A stretch of 64,000 bases of DNA from Cladocopium goreaui (lineage: Eukaryota > Sar > Dinophyceae > Suessiales > Symbiodiniaceae), in contig CAMXCT020002660.1 of NCBI GenBank assembly GCA_947184155.2, forward strand, positions 1 through 64,000. Reading direction: 5' to 3'. Position numbers and translations under genes: made by a program. This document shows positions 1 through 9,419 of this stretch, one piece after another. The notes below the pieces were generated by a model. It searched no databases. It saw only the letters and a program-made list of their open reading frames with translations, and had not been told where the DNA came from. Within the stretch, counting starts at the first letter, position 1. Every line of letters starts with the position of its first letter.

Positions 1-2
1 CT

Positions 3-3000
3 CTTGAATTTTCTCTGAGGTCAAGATCCGAAGCGCTCTCACTAAGGACGCAGATTGCAGGGAAATCCTTTGTCCTGGCGGCGACACAGACATCGCCGAG
101 TTCCTTGGTTAGTGATACTATCATAAGAATTGACTATGAAGCTGCAAGGTTCTTAAGGTTGTTAGGAACTCTCCCTATGCAGGTGGACACCACAGGACTG
201 AAGCTGGCAGATTCTGACATGCTAGTTGTTCTGTTGAAAAGCTTGCCTGAGACAGTGAAGAACTACGTTCTCCACCACAGCGGCGCAGACAATTACGAGT
301 CCTACAGGAACGCTGCGATGCGGTGGGAAGAGCAACAACGCCTGTTTAGCGATTTTGAAACAACAGGCCACAGCAAGAGATTGAGTTCCCTGGAGGGGAA
401 TGTAGAACATCATTCTCTTGATGCCGAACTCGTAGATGCGATGGAAGGCAGATGCGGGAAGTGTGGCAGTCGGAAACACACTGCAGCAGCTTGTACCGCA
501 GACATGAGCAGGATCCGGTGCTTTAGATGCGGTAAGACCGGACACATCAGCTTCAACTGCCCTGAGAGCAAAGAAGGTAAGGGTAGTGTGAGGACTGACG
601 CTTGGGACAAGAAAGGCTCCAAAGGAAAAGGCTCTAAAGGTAGCAAAGGAAAAGGAAAGAAAGGCAAGTTGAATGAAGTTTCAGAGGATTGGACCGACTG
701 GACTGCAGAGAGTTGGGACGATGATGACTATTGGTGGCATGACCAATGGCCGGAGAGCTGTGATGGTCAATGGGGAGTTTCGCAGACATGGTGGGACGAT
801 GGTTCTGGATGGTATTGCGACGGGTATGGGTATACCTGGCAACAGGGACCAGTCCAAAGTGCGGAACCGAGTGTGAGTCACGACAATAAGTCTGATGTCC
901 AAAAGACTGGCAGTGTCGGCAGCATGATCATAAATCCTTTGTTGTTTGACATGACATGTGAAACCACTGGAGGTCTTAGGTTTGTGCATGAGCATGAGTT
1001 TGCTGACATGGAAACCGAGAATAGGCTTGTGGTTGATTGCAAAGACTTTGAAAGTGAACTGGCTGACACGGGTTGTGTGCTGGCAAGGAGTTGCGACAGC
1101 TGTACTCGTGAGTCAAAAGAAGATGAACTGGCTGACATGGGTTGTGTGCTGGCAAAGAGTTGCGACAGCTGTACTCATGAGTCAGAAAGGAAAGATGAAC
1201 TGGCTGACACGGGTTGTGTGCTGGCAAGAGGTTGCGACAGCTGTACTCGTGAGTCAGAAGTAGTGAGAAGTGAACCGGCTGACATGGGTTGTGTGCTGGC
1301 AAAGAGTTGCGACAGCTGTACTCATGAGCCATGGTTTTGTGGTTTGAAGTTTGGAGATGAGGTTGGACTTGGTGACAGTTCCAACTCGGAGACACGTTTT
1401 GTTAATGACCCCAGCCGAGACTTGTGTGCCACTGTACCGATGAAAGTCGTTTTGGTGCGTGCACATGACTGGTTTGACGACCACAGTGAGGTTTTGGTTG
1501 AACAACAGATTGAACCTTATTTTGAGTTTTTGCGACCTTTGCTTTCACAGGTCGCTGACAACACCGATGCTTCTTGGTGGCTTCTTGACTCTGGTGCATC
1601 CACAAGTGTTTTGGCTGAGTCGAACTTGTCAGCCTTCAGGTCAGTGCTGCAGGACAGTGAGGGGTTAGGTGGCTACAAAGCTGCCAATGGATCCTCAGTC
1701 AACATGTCAGGCACTGCTGAGATTGGAGTACAGATGCACATGTCAGGCACATCAGGTGATGATTGGTGTTGGAAGAAAGCACGTTTGAATGTTTTGGTGG
1801 GTTCCATCCGGCACAACATTTTGTCAATCACTTCATTGGCAGATTCGGGATGGAAATTCACACAAGGTCCGAAAGGTTTTGATTTGTTCCATGAAAAGCT
1901 TGGAATGCATTGTCTTGATGTTGCTTATTTTGCCAATTGTCCTTGGGTTCGTTTGTATCCAGATGTTGGTAGTAGTAGTGCCTACAGGTCTGACTTGACT
2001 GTGAGTAACACTCATGACTTTTCGGTCGCAGCTGTGTCTGGAGGAGACGACAGTGAACTAGCACGTCACCGGAGACAGGGACATATTCCATTCAATCCGA
2101 ATTGCTTGGAGTGTGCCAAGGGTCGTTCCGTCTTTCAGCACAGAAGAGACAGAGGTGACAGGAAAGAGGTTTCAATTCAGGCCGATTTTGCATTCCTCAA
2201 GACATCAGGCGAGATCGCCGCAGACGAACTCCCAGGTTCGGTGAAGATCCTTGTGTTGACCGAGATGATGTCGAGGTGCATTGGCTATGTGGTGGTTGGA
2301 GAAGATGTCGAAGCAGCCAGGAGACAGATTGTTGTATGGCTTCAACATTTTGTGTTGACTTCGAAGGCAGTCTCCATTGATGTCCACACCGATAGCGAGA
2401 GGGCCGTGGGAGAGATCATTGGATCCTCCACTGGCCGATACACGTTCGCTATTCGGAGAGCCGCGCCACAACAACATCGATCGATTGGGTCGGCTGAGCG
2501 AGCAGTTAGGGAATTAAAGGAATCCTTTTCTGTACTAAGGGCTGATCTGAATGCGCAAGGGTTGGATGTCACTTTTTCACATGAGAATTTGGTTGATGTT
2601 TTGACGTATTTGGCTTTGTGCAACAACCATTTTTCAACATCACGAGGTTCAGACAGAAGTCCATTGGAAATGGTTTCAGGAAGGAAGTTATCCAAACCAG
2701 TTTCGACTTTGTTTGGTGCTCAGGTTTTGGCAGAAATTCCTGATTCAATTCGGCAACATTCACCACTTTCCACGAGAAATGTTGAGTGTACTTTCATTCA
2801 CATGGGATTGGAACGAGGTCCAGTTGTGCAGGGTCTCATTCGGGTGGATGGCAAAGCTGAGTTGATGCGTTTTGTAGCTAGGAACATCAGGGCTATTTCA
2901 CCTTTGAGATGGGATTTGAATTCGGGACAGGGAGTTTTGACACAGTTTGACACTGGGACTGTAGGTAGTAGACCCCAAATTGTAAATGACAGCGGAACTG

Positions 3001-3542
3001 CACCAGCTGATATGAGTCAGCTACCTCCTGAAGAGTTGCGAAGGTTGAAAGGTCAGAGTTTGCCGGCACCTTCACAGCCCAAACTTGTCTTGCCAGAGTC
3101 CAGTAGTGTGAAGAAGAAATCTGGTGAGTTGCGTTTGGCGCCAGCAGTGCCGTTAGCAAGATCGAACGTTGTCGTGACTCCACAGGAAGTTCCAGCAGAG
3201 CCGTCTCGAGTTTCTGTCACTCCATCTCCTACGTCACCAGCAGATACTGCAGATGTAGCCATTGGTAGTCCTGAGAGTTCTGAAAGAACTTCACCTGACA
3301 TATCACGTTTTGAACCGACTCGTCGATGTCCAGCATGTGAGAGTGGCATGGAAGCACCTGGTATTAGGCACAACAAGGAATGTAGGAAACGTTTTGCTGA
3401 GTTTGAGGAACAACGGAGAAAGGAAAGACGTGTTGAACCTGCACTCTCTCAGGAGAGCCCTGTTGTCGTACCCCAGGTTCAGGTGCCAGTAGAAGAGGTC
3501 GATGATGAAGAATTGGTACCAACACCTGAGTCCGCTCGGTGA
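3..3542 (+). CDS. Copia 1 Gag-protease-integrase polyprotein (5' partial)
   Basis: N-terminal part of a copia polyprotein. No ATG is seen; the frame runs open from base 3. In order: an alpha-helical Gag segment; two zinc knuckles near 450-560 (CGKC..C and CFRCGKTGHISFNC); a Lys-Gly-Lys-rich linker; a Trp/Asp/Tyr-rich stretch at about 690-850; a four-unit Cys-containing repeat at 1056-1330; the aspartic protease motif LLDSGAST near 1580; the integrase HHCC zinc site near 2062-2117; and the integrase catalytic Asp, Asp and Glu near 2181, 2385 and 2495. A Ser/Pro-rich tail follows. The frame ends at TGA 3540-3542, and the frame after that stop continues with the RT half of the same polyprotein. 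Family assignment is secure; whether the stop is read through is unknown. Confidence 0.88.
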   Translation, partial: LEFSLRSRSEALSLRTQIAGKSFVLAATQTSPSSLVSDTIIRIDYEAARFLRLLGTLPMQVDTTGLKLADSDMLVVLLKSLPETVKNYVLHHSGADNYESYRNAAMRWEEQQRLFSDFETTGHSKRLSSLEGNVEHHSLDAELVDAMEGRCGKCGSRKHTAAACTADMSRIRCFRCGKTGHISFNCPESKEGKGSVRTDAWDKKGSKGKGSKGSKGKGKKGKLNEVSEDWTDWTAESWDDDDYWWHDQWPESCDGQWGVSQTWWDDGSGWYCDGYGYTWQQGPVQSAEPSVSHDNKSDVQKTGSVGSMIINPLLFDMTCETTGGLRFVHEHEFADMETENRLVVDCKDFESELADTGCVLARSCDSCTRESKEDELADMGCVLAKSCDSCTHESERKDELADTGCVLARGCDSCTRESEVVRSEPADMGCVLAKSCDSCTHEPWFCGLKFGDEVGLGDSSNSETRFVNDPSRDLCATVPMKVVLVRAHDWFDDHSEVLVEQQIEPYFEFLRPLLSQVADNTDASWWLLDSGASTSVLAESNLSAFRSVLQDSEGLGGYKAANGSSVNMSGTAEIGVQMHMSGTSGDDWCWKKARLNVLVGSIRHNILSITSLADSGWKFTQGPKGFDLFHEKLGMHCLDVAYFANCPWVRLYPDVGSSSAYRSDLTVSNTHDFSVAAVSGGDDSELARHRRQGHIPFNPNCLECAKGRSVFQHRRDRGDRKEVSIQADFAFLKTSGEIAADELPGSVKILVLTEMMSRCIGYVVVGEDVEAARRQIVVWLQHFVLTSKAVSIDVHTDSERAVGEIIGSSTGRYTFAIRRAAPQQHRSIGSAERAVRELKESFSVLRADLNAQGLDVTFSHENLVDVLTYLALCNNHFSTSRGSDRSPLEMVSGRKLSKPVSTLFGAQVLAEIPDSIRQHSPLSTRNVECTFIHMGLERGPVVQGLIRVDGKAELMRFVARNIRAISPLRWDLNSGQGVLTQFDTGTVGSRPQIVNDSGTAPADMSQLPPEELRRLKGQSLPAPSQPKLVLPESSSVKKKSGELRLAPAVPLARSNVVVTPQEVPAEPSRVSVTPSPTSPADTADVAIGSPESSERTSPDISRFEPTRRCPACESGMEAPGIRHNKECRKRFAEFEEQRRKERRVEPALSQESPVVVPQVQVPVEEVDDEELVPTPESAR
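1056..1330 (+). repeat. Four-unit coding tandem repeat, alternating A-B-A-B
   Basis: Units begin at 1056, 1125, 1197 and 1272 (spacings 69, 72 and 75 bp). Each encodes about 24 residues around a GCVLA core and a CDSCT core. Units 1 and 3 share ADTGCVLAR and CTRE, while units 2 and 4 share ADMGCVLAK and CTHE, so the array looks like a duplicated two-unit block. The spacers differ in length by whole codons, keeping the frame. Each unit has three Cys residues, so metal binding or disulfides are possible but unproven. Confidence 0.9.
3540..3542 (+). other. In-frame TGA between integrase and RT of copia 1
   Basis: The codons read CGG TGA CAG. Upstream and downstream sequence are in the same frame, with no other stop from base 3 to 6245. 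This is either a single nonsense change or a programmed readthrough site that would lower RT output relative to Gag. No 3' readthrough context such as a strong stem-loop was established. Confidence 0.85.
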
Positions 3543-6245
3543 CAGCCGGAAACACAGGTTGAGTACACTAGAAGGTTTAAAAGGAAAGCTGAAACCGACC
3601 GAGAACAGTTGGAAAGAGAGATTCGTGAAGATTCGGAGGAACTGCTTCAAACAAACATGGATTTTGATTGGTTTTGGGTTGGTAGTGGTGAGCCTGTGTT
3701 GGTTGCGAGTTTGGGTACACTTGAAGGTCCAGCGTCTTTTGCTCCGGCAACATCTCCAGAAATGTTTTCTGGTTCTCTTGATTCTGTTTGTTTCAATCGA
3801 GGCAATGAGCATGATTTTGTGAAGATGCGTCTTGGAGGCCAGGATGTCTTGGTTTGGAAACCGGACAGTATCATAGATGACCAGAGTTTGCAAGAGCTTG
3901 ATTTGGAACAAGGTTTCAAGGGTATGCAGGAAGAGGTTAGGAACTTGGAACACTGCAAGACTGGCCGCATCATCACCCAGTCAGAACTGGACGATATGAA
4001 GAAGGCTGTTCCGAACCTTCGTTTGATCCAGTCGAGGTGGGTTGCAGCTTACAAAAGCAGTGAGAGGGTTCGAACCAGGATTGTTGCAAAGGACTTCAAT
4101 CGTGGCTCCTCAGCTAGATCTTTGGGATTTAGTAGTCCTACCCCTTCGATTGAAAGTGTTCATTTGGTGCTTGCAATGGCAGCGACACGGAAGATGCTTT
4201 TGCGTGCATTGGACGTGAGTCATGCCTTCATGCATAGCCCATTGGGAACTGGTGTACATGTTGTCTTAAAAATGCCGTTGTCGATTAGCTTTCCATCAGG
4301 TGAAGCGACCTACTATTTGCTTGAAAAGGCATTGAACGGGTTACGTGATGCTTCACTGGCATGGTTGCAGCTTTTGACTTTTACGGTTGAACATGTAGGC
4401 CTTTGGTCTGATTCGTTGGAACCATGTGTGTATGGTGGACAGATTGTGAAAGATGGTCATGAGATTGGGTTTTGCTTGTGTGTTGTGTATGTTGATGACA
4501 TCTTGTTGTTGTCGACCACTAAGGAAGCCGAAGAACATGTGGTTGCAACTTTGTCGTCTGTAGTGCCTGTGAAGACAACTGGAGAGATCGGAGAAGAGGG
4601 AGGATCCCTGACCTTTATTGGTCGTGTCATCAAAAGAGAAAGAGATTCCTCTGAGATCACTCTGGGTGTTGATCCACATTATCTTGACTCTACGTTTCTG
4701 GATTATGGCGTCGCCCGTGGGTCTGAGAATGTGCCTGACATTTCGGGACATCTTGAGAAGACACTCACGGATAGCAACTTTCAGAAACCTTTGTCAGATG
4801 AAGCATACTCACGCTTCAGGAAGGCGTTGGGAAAATTGCTTTGGTTGTCACAGGTGCGTCATGACTTGAAGACATGGATGTCTGTTCTTGGGACGCAGCA
4901 AGCGAAACCGATGCACGGGACAGAGCAAGCATTGAAAGCAGTTTTGAGATTCTTGTATGTTGACATGCATGCATGCTTGTGTTTACCAAGCAGAGATGAG
5001 ACCATCATGAGTCAGGTTGACGATGCTCAACTGAAATCAGTCCACCTCCACTCTTTCAGCGACGCTTCACATGCGCCGTACCGTTTCAACAACCGCAAAG
5101 GTGTTAGCGGTGGAGCTGTTTTCTTTGAGAGGTCATTGGTAAGGTCTCTGAGCCGACAGCAACAAGCTTTGAGCTTGAGTTCATGTGAGGCAGAGCTCTA
5201 TGGTTTGCAATCAGTGTGTCAAGAAAGTGTTGCGTTTGGAAGACTGGTTCACCGTCTTCTTTTTGCACTTCATGAGATCGATGAGCCAGAAGAAGTTGTG
5301 ATTTGGCTGGAGAGCGATTCAAGCTCCGCATTGCAACTTGTGAGATCCATGGATGTACCACGACGTTCACGACACATTGAAATAAGATTGCATTGGTTAC
5401 GAGAGCAGATGAGAGAGGGTTTGTTGAAATTGAGACACAGGAGCGGTGTTGAAAATCCAGCAGATCTTTTCACTAAATGCTTGAGTGCTAAAGCTTTCTA
5501 CAAACACCGTTATGCTCTTGGGATTGTTGTACCAGATGGGTTGACAGCTGAGTTGGCAGAACTTCGTGAGCTGAGTGTGTTGCAGCAAGTGCTGACTCAG
5601 GGTTCTTCAATTGCGATTGTGGAACTGTGTTGTTCGGAACATTCGAACTTGAGAAAGGTCTGTGAAGTTTCGAAGGTCCCATACATTGGTGTAGTTGCTA
5701 AGGTGCAGAGTTCTGGAACGTTGAGTCGTGTAGCTGTTTGCATCCGACAGTGGAAGAACTCGTCATGTCCACCTTGGGTGCATATTCATGCATCGACTCC
5801 TTGTGGAAGTGGAAGTCCGCTTCGCAATTTCAATCCGGACTCAGTCACTGAAAAGGACCAGGAATTGGATGAGATCATCAACGCGATTGGTGGTTACTTC
5901 AAACATGCAGACTCATGTTCGTTTGAGCTCCCAGAACGAAATACCATTTGGTCCCGACCTGAGACAGTGAATCTTTTGGAGAGTTTTGACATGAGGCATG
6001 AGGCTTTGGTGAGGTTGTGCAAGACTGGATGCCAGAACAAGGATGGTATTCCGATTGGAAAGACATTGAAGTTTGTTTCCAATTCAGCTTGGTTTGCACT
6101 AAATCTTCACTCCAAACTTTCTACATGCACATGTCAGACTCATGCAGAACTTTATCAAATCAACTATTCTGAAACAGCGTTTTACAACCGAAAGTTGGCA
6201 AGATACATTTTGATTGCAGTCAAACATGCTTCGAAGAAGAGTTGA
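3543..6245 (+). CDS. Copia 1 reverse transcriptase-RNase H with methyltransferase-like C-terminus
   Basis: Continues the frame after TGA 3540. No good ATG marks an independent start; the first Met is near 3657. The copia RT domain shows RIVAKDF near 4077, the first catalytic Asp in LRALDVSHAF near 4200, and YVDD near 4490. RNase H shows SDASHA near 5058, SSCEAEL near 5180, ESDSSSA near 5311 and NPADLFTK near 5450. After RNase H, where most copia ORFs end, about 200 more residues follow with IVELCCSEHSNL near 5615, a HASTPCGSGS segment near 5790, FELPERNTIW near 5925 and a CTC..HAE motif near 6125. The same module is recognisable in the YR elements and copia 5 of this window. A Rossmann methyltransferase fold is inferred from motif order only. 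Confidence 0.85.
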   Translation, partial: QPETQVEYTRRFKRKAETDREQLEREIREDSEELLQTNMDFDWFWVGSGEPVLVASLGTLEGPASFAPATSPEMFSGSLDSVCFNRGNEHDFVKMRLGGQDVLVWKPDSIIDDQSLQELDLEQGFKGMQEEVRNLEHCKTGRIITQSELDDMKKAVPNLRLIQSRWVAAYKSSERVRTRIVAKDFNRGSSARSLGFSSPTPSIESVHLVLAMAATRKMLLRALDVSHAFMHSPLGTGVHVVLKMPLSISFPSGEATYYLLEKALNGLRDASLAWLQLLTFTVEHVGLWSDSLEPCVYGGQIVKDGHEIGFCLCVVYVDDILLLSTTKEAEEHVVATLSSVVPVKTTGEIGEEGGSLTFIGRVIKRERDSSEITLGVDPHYLDSTFLDYGVARGSENVPDISGHLEKTLTDSNFQKPLSDEAYSRFRKALGKLLWLSQVRHDLKTWMSVLGTQQAKPMHGTEQALKAVLRFLYVDMHACLCLPSRDETIMSQVDDAQLKSVHLHSFSDASHAPYRFNNRKGVSGGAVFFERSLVRSLSRQQQALSLSSCEAELYGLQSVCQESVAFGRLVHRLLFALHEIDEPEEVVIWLESDSSSALQLVRSMDVPRRSRHIEIRLHWLREQMREGLLKLRHRSGVENPADLFTKCLSAKAFYKHRYALGIVVPDGLTAELAELRELSVLQQVLTQGSSIAIVELCCSEHSNLRKVCEVSKVPYIGVVAKVQSSGTLSRVAVCIRQWKNSSCPPWVHIHASTPCGSGSPLRNFNPDSVTEKDQELDEIINAIGGYFKHADSCSFELPERNTIWSRPETVNLLESFDMRHEALVRLCKTGCQNKDGIPIGKTLKFVSNSAWFALNLHSKLSTCTCQTHAELYQINYSETAFYNRKLARYILIAVKHASKKS

Positions 6246-6255
6246 ATTTGCGTTT

Positions 6256-6265
6256 AAAAGGGGGA
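6256..6265 (+). promoter_or_regulatory. Candidate polypurine tract, 11 bp after copia 1 pol
   Basis: Run AAAAGGGGGA just after the pol stop. A TGTG that could open an LTR starts at 6269, three bases later. It competes with the tract at 7311. Confidence 0.35.
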
Positions 6266-6564
6266 CCCTGTGACAGAGAGAGAGACAGAAGTTGGATCCA
6301 CATTTCGTTTCATTTCTGTTTGCACGTTGTTGTTCCAAACAAACGTTGCCAAAGACAAACAGGAGTTTTCACCATGTTTCATCTTGCGCGATGCTGTAAG
6401 ATGCAGTGTGTGTGCGCAGTGCAGAACAATCTGAAAGGCCACTGATCCTATCACAAGTGTGATGGCGGTTCGACACTTCGTTTCACGTTCTAGGTTGATT
6501 GCTCCTAAGAGTTTAGCCACGGTCTAGTGCTTTTTCACTACCGGACGCGGTTTGGTTTGTAGCC

Positions 6565-7146
6565 ATGGCCAAGTCTGGATGGACAGATGAAGATGAGAAG
6601 GCTTTGCTTGGTCTTCTTCAGAAGAAGTGGCACAGTGAGAATTCAGGGTCAGGCTATGCAGCCGGATCCAGTATTTTGACTCCTTTGGAGAGTCAAGGAG
6701 CAATGACAGATGGAAGCAAGCGACTTCGTGAGGCTCTGGATGATGATGAATTCGATGTGATTTCTTCGGCAGCTGAACCTTTGAGTGCGCAGTTGCCTGT
6801 GATGCCTATCCCAATTTTTCCTGGGATCGCCGACAAGGTCCTTGATCAGCTTACTGCTGATTTGGTGCCTGAAGGCATGAGTTTTCGAGATTGGAGCAGA
6901 ACGAAGTTTGCGTTTGGAAAGTTTGCCAATGAGGGCAAAACATACCGTGAGGTATATGTCGATGATGAGATGGCCGGATATTGCAAATGGAGTATGAATC
7001 ACCTGGGAAACAAGAGTACGAGTCCAATTGCAAAGGATTGGTATTCTTTTCTCTGCGCATGCAAGGTTGTGGAGGACTCTGGAAAGGTTGGAAAGCCAAA
7101 GGGTTGCTTCACTGGAACTTCAGTGCAGAGGCAGCTGGGTGATTGA
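6565..7146 (+). CDS. 193-residue protein with exonuclease-X-C-terminal-like motif
   Basis: Starts at an ATG in good context (gccATGG) and encodes 193 residues. The N-terminus is charged and begins with a short SGWTDEDEKALLGLLQKKW helix. Residues about 108-150 carry KFAFGKFANEGKTYREVYVDDEM... followed by YCKW. This resembles the small fGKyKGkty-ev...Y..W module found at the C-terminus of exonuclease-X-like proteins. The similarity is by eye and unsupported by a search. The ORF lies 320 bp after copia 1 pol and ends 165 bp before the PPT-like tract at 7311, so it may be an accessory ORF of that element rather than a host gene. Confidence 0.55.
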   Translation: MAKSGWTDEDEKALLGLLQKKWHSENSGSGYAAGSSILTPLESQGAMTDGSKRLREALDDDEFDVISSAAEPLSAQLPVMPIPIFPGIADKVLDQLTADLVPEGMSFRDWSRTKFAFGKFANEGKTYREVYVDDEMAGYCKWSMNHLGNKSTSPIAKDWYSFLCACKVVEDSGKVGKPKGCFTGTSVQRQLGD

Positions 7147-7310
7147 GAGTATCTTCATTGGTGCAAAGGCGAGGAAAGACTATGAGCTGGTTGTTCATTG
7201 GATGGTGGACAACGGGACAATTCGTACTATATGTATTGACCTATCGAACTTGGGCGATATGTGCTGAAGTTTGGATGAGTTACAGCTATACATGGAATGG
7301 AGTTCATCTC

Positions 7311-7319
7311 AAAAGGGGG
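7311..7319 (+). promoter_or_regulatory. Candidate polypurine tract abutting TGTG
   Basis: AAAAGGGGG directly followed by TGTG at 7320, the usual geometry of a PPT and the first bases of a 3' LTR. No second LTR copy is in the window to confirm it. Confidence 0.45.
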
Positions 7320-8948
7320 TGTGAAAATTTGACATCTGTGGTGAGATGAATCCATTGGTCTTTTCTGCATTGGAAGAAGTGAATTTGGTTTTCATCGTGA
7401 TGATGAGCTCAACCGTGATGGTTGACATCGTATTTGCACGTTTCATGTTTTGCACGTTTTATTGGAGATGACGAAACCCAACAACGATATACTTTTCGTC
7501 TTCTTTGAGTACTTTGATTGCACGGAGAACATCGTGAGGATTTGAATTTGTATAGTGACATGGAAAATCAAACCATTTTCCATACCTTTTGCATTAGTTG
7601 TCGTCGACGAAGTGCACGAAGGAATCGTGAGAAGATCGTAGAATTCATTTTGTGACTTCGGAAGAAGGAACTTTGTTTGACATTGATCGGAGAAGTTTAG
7701 GTTGTTTTGTCTCTCAATGATGATAGCGAGAGCAACGTTCTGAAAGGCATTCAGAACTGGAGTTGCTAATAGATCTGAGGGAGACATCATGAATCATGTT
7801 TTGGTGCTTGAAATGTTTCAACGTTTTTCAAACACTCAAACTTATTTAAACAAACAAACCATGTCTTGATGTAAAGACTTTTTGTGAGGACATGTGTTTT
7901 TGATCGCTTTTGTGAAGTTGGCAGAAAGATGCTAACTGGCGACTCCGCATCATTTTGTGTCAAGGCGTGACACACCAACAAGAACCATAGCGACATGAGC
8001 AAGACATTTCTCTTTCTGTTGCTTGTGTGTGTAAAAGTGGCTGAGCTCTGGGAGTGGTTGACTTGGTTGCGTGGACGGTCTTAGTGAGTTAAGGACAACG
8101 TCCTGGACGCTGACCCAAGTAGGTTTCGAAGGTTGCGGTACCTTCTGCAGTGGTTGAGCCAGCAACCATGGTCAACCGACCGCATCGAATACAATTGACT
8201 GCAACGCATGCATTTGTTGACCGCTGAAGGAGCTCCACGCTTGCAAGCCTGCATCAATGCTGTCGAGCTAGCGATCATCGCTAACTCGATCGCATTGGAT
8301 ACAGTTTTGAAAGCAGCATGCACCGCAAGGGTGCCCTACAGCTGCGAATGATGATGATGCTTGGAAAAGAACTACTGAGCGGACTCTGAGTGCGCCCTGA
8401 ATGCCGTAGCTACTGCTGTCATTTTTCACAATAGATCATGTCTCACCTCCTGTTTCACCTTTTATTCGTTTTTCACCATTCTCGTTGCGACCCGGCGTTG
8501 TCGGTGTTTGCTTCGAAGTGCCAGGGTGAATGTTATGCCTTAACGGCTGCTCTCTGTGATCTCGGGGATCCTGGCTGGGGGGATCCCTGGTTTCCGCATT
8601 GAGCTTTGTTGCTTCTATCACCCTCCTACCTGGCCCCTTTGTGTGATTCTGTGTTTTCTTTGTTTTGCTTCTTGTTCGGTGGCCATTCTCATAATGACAC
8701 ACAAGATGTCATCATGCATGTTATTCCCATTGCTGGTAGCGATCCCACTTCTCTGTGTTTTGTTTGTTTTGGTTTGGTTGTGGTTGTGTGTTTTTTGTTT
8801 GCTGGGTTTCTTTTGTTTCTGGTTGTGGTTTTTTGGTTTCTTGCTGGGACAGCTCGCTGGACTGCGTACAGGTCCACTACCAGTACTTTTGTGGCTATCG
8901 ACAAGTAGACAGCCTTGCATGATAATTACAATTCATCTTTTTGCTGCG

Positions 8949-9022
8949 ATTGAACGTGTGTAACGACCTGGCGGAAGCCATGAAGGCGTTGGACGGAAAA
9001 AACAATTTACGGATGCTGCGTT
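8949..9022 (+). repeat. Direct repeat, copy 1 (74 bp)
   Basis: Nearly identical to 9346-9419. Read in one frame both copies give a similar peptide containing NDLAEAMKALDG followed by RMLR. A GT-rich tract precedes each copy, and a related TGGTTTCCGCAT segment recurs near 8589 and 9027, so the unit is part of a degenerate repeat of about 400 bp. It may be a duplicated coding fragment; no complete ORF is visible. Confidence 0.7.
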
Positions 9023-9345
9023 CCTGGTTTCCGCATGGTGCTTTTGTTGCTTCACTCGCCTTCTGGTATGGCTTGGTGATTTGTTGCTCTTCCCGTTGTT
9101 TCTGCCGCCATACCATGTCGAGATGATACAATGTTATCATCTCTTGAGTGTTATCATCTCTTGCATGAATTAACCCATGAACTGGCACCTGTCACGCCTC
9201 GGTTCTGCGGTTTTGTTTTGTTTTGCTGTGTTTTGTGTTGCGTTTTGTGTTTGGGTTTTGGTGTTTGGTTTTTGTTTGTTTTGTTTGATGGCGTGACAGC
9301 CTACTGGACGCTAATTAACTAATGAAACCTAATTTGCAACATGCA

Positions 9346-9419
9346 ATTGAACGTGTTGAACGACCTGGCGGAAGCCATGAAGGCGTTGGACGGAAGAAAA
9401 AAAATACGGATGCTGCGTT
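9346..9419 (+). repeat. Direct repeat, copy 2 (74 bp)
   Basis: Partner of 8949-9022. The differences are a few substitutions and a shift in the A-rich stretch before ATACGGATGCTGCGTT. Confidence 0.7.

Larger units (their letters stand above)
1..7319 (+). mobile_element. Copia retrotransposon 1 (5' end outside window)
   Basis: LTR retrotransposon of the Ty1/copia class, shown by the domain order Gag-protease-integrase-RT-RNase H in one reading frame. The reading frame is already open at base 3, so the 5' LTR and start of gag lie upstream of the window. Two purine tracts could prime plus-strand synthesis: 6256-6265, with TGTG starting at 6269, and 7311-7319, directly abutting TGTG at 7320. The second has the better PPT-LTR geometry and would place the small ORF at 6565-7146 inside the element. 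The 3' LTR cannot be delimited without its partner. Confidence 0.6.

Noticed and set aside
8560-8963. 135-codon frame rich in Leu/Phe/Cys, resembling a membrane protein
   Set aside because: It reads through a GT-rich low-complexity tract, which translates as hydrophobic residues in any genome; no start context or homolog pattern.
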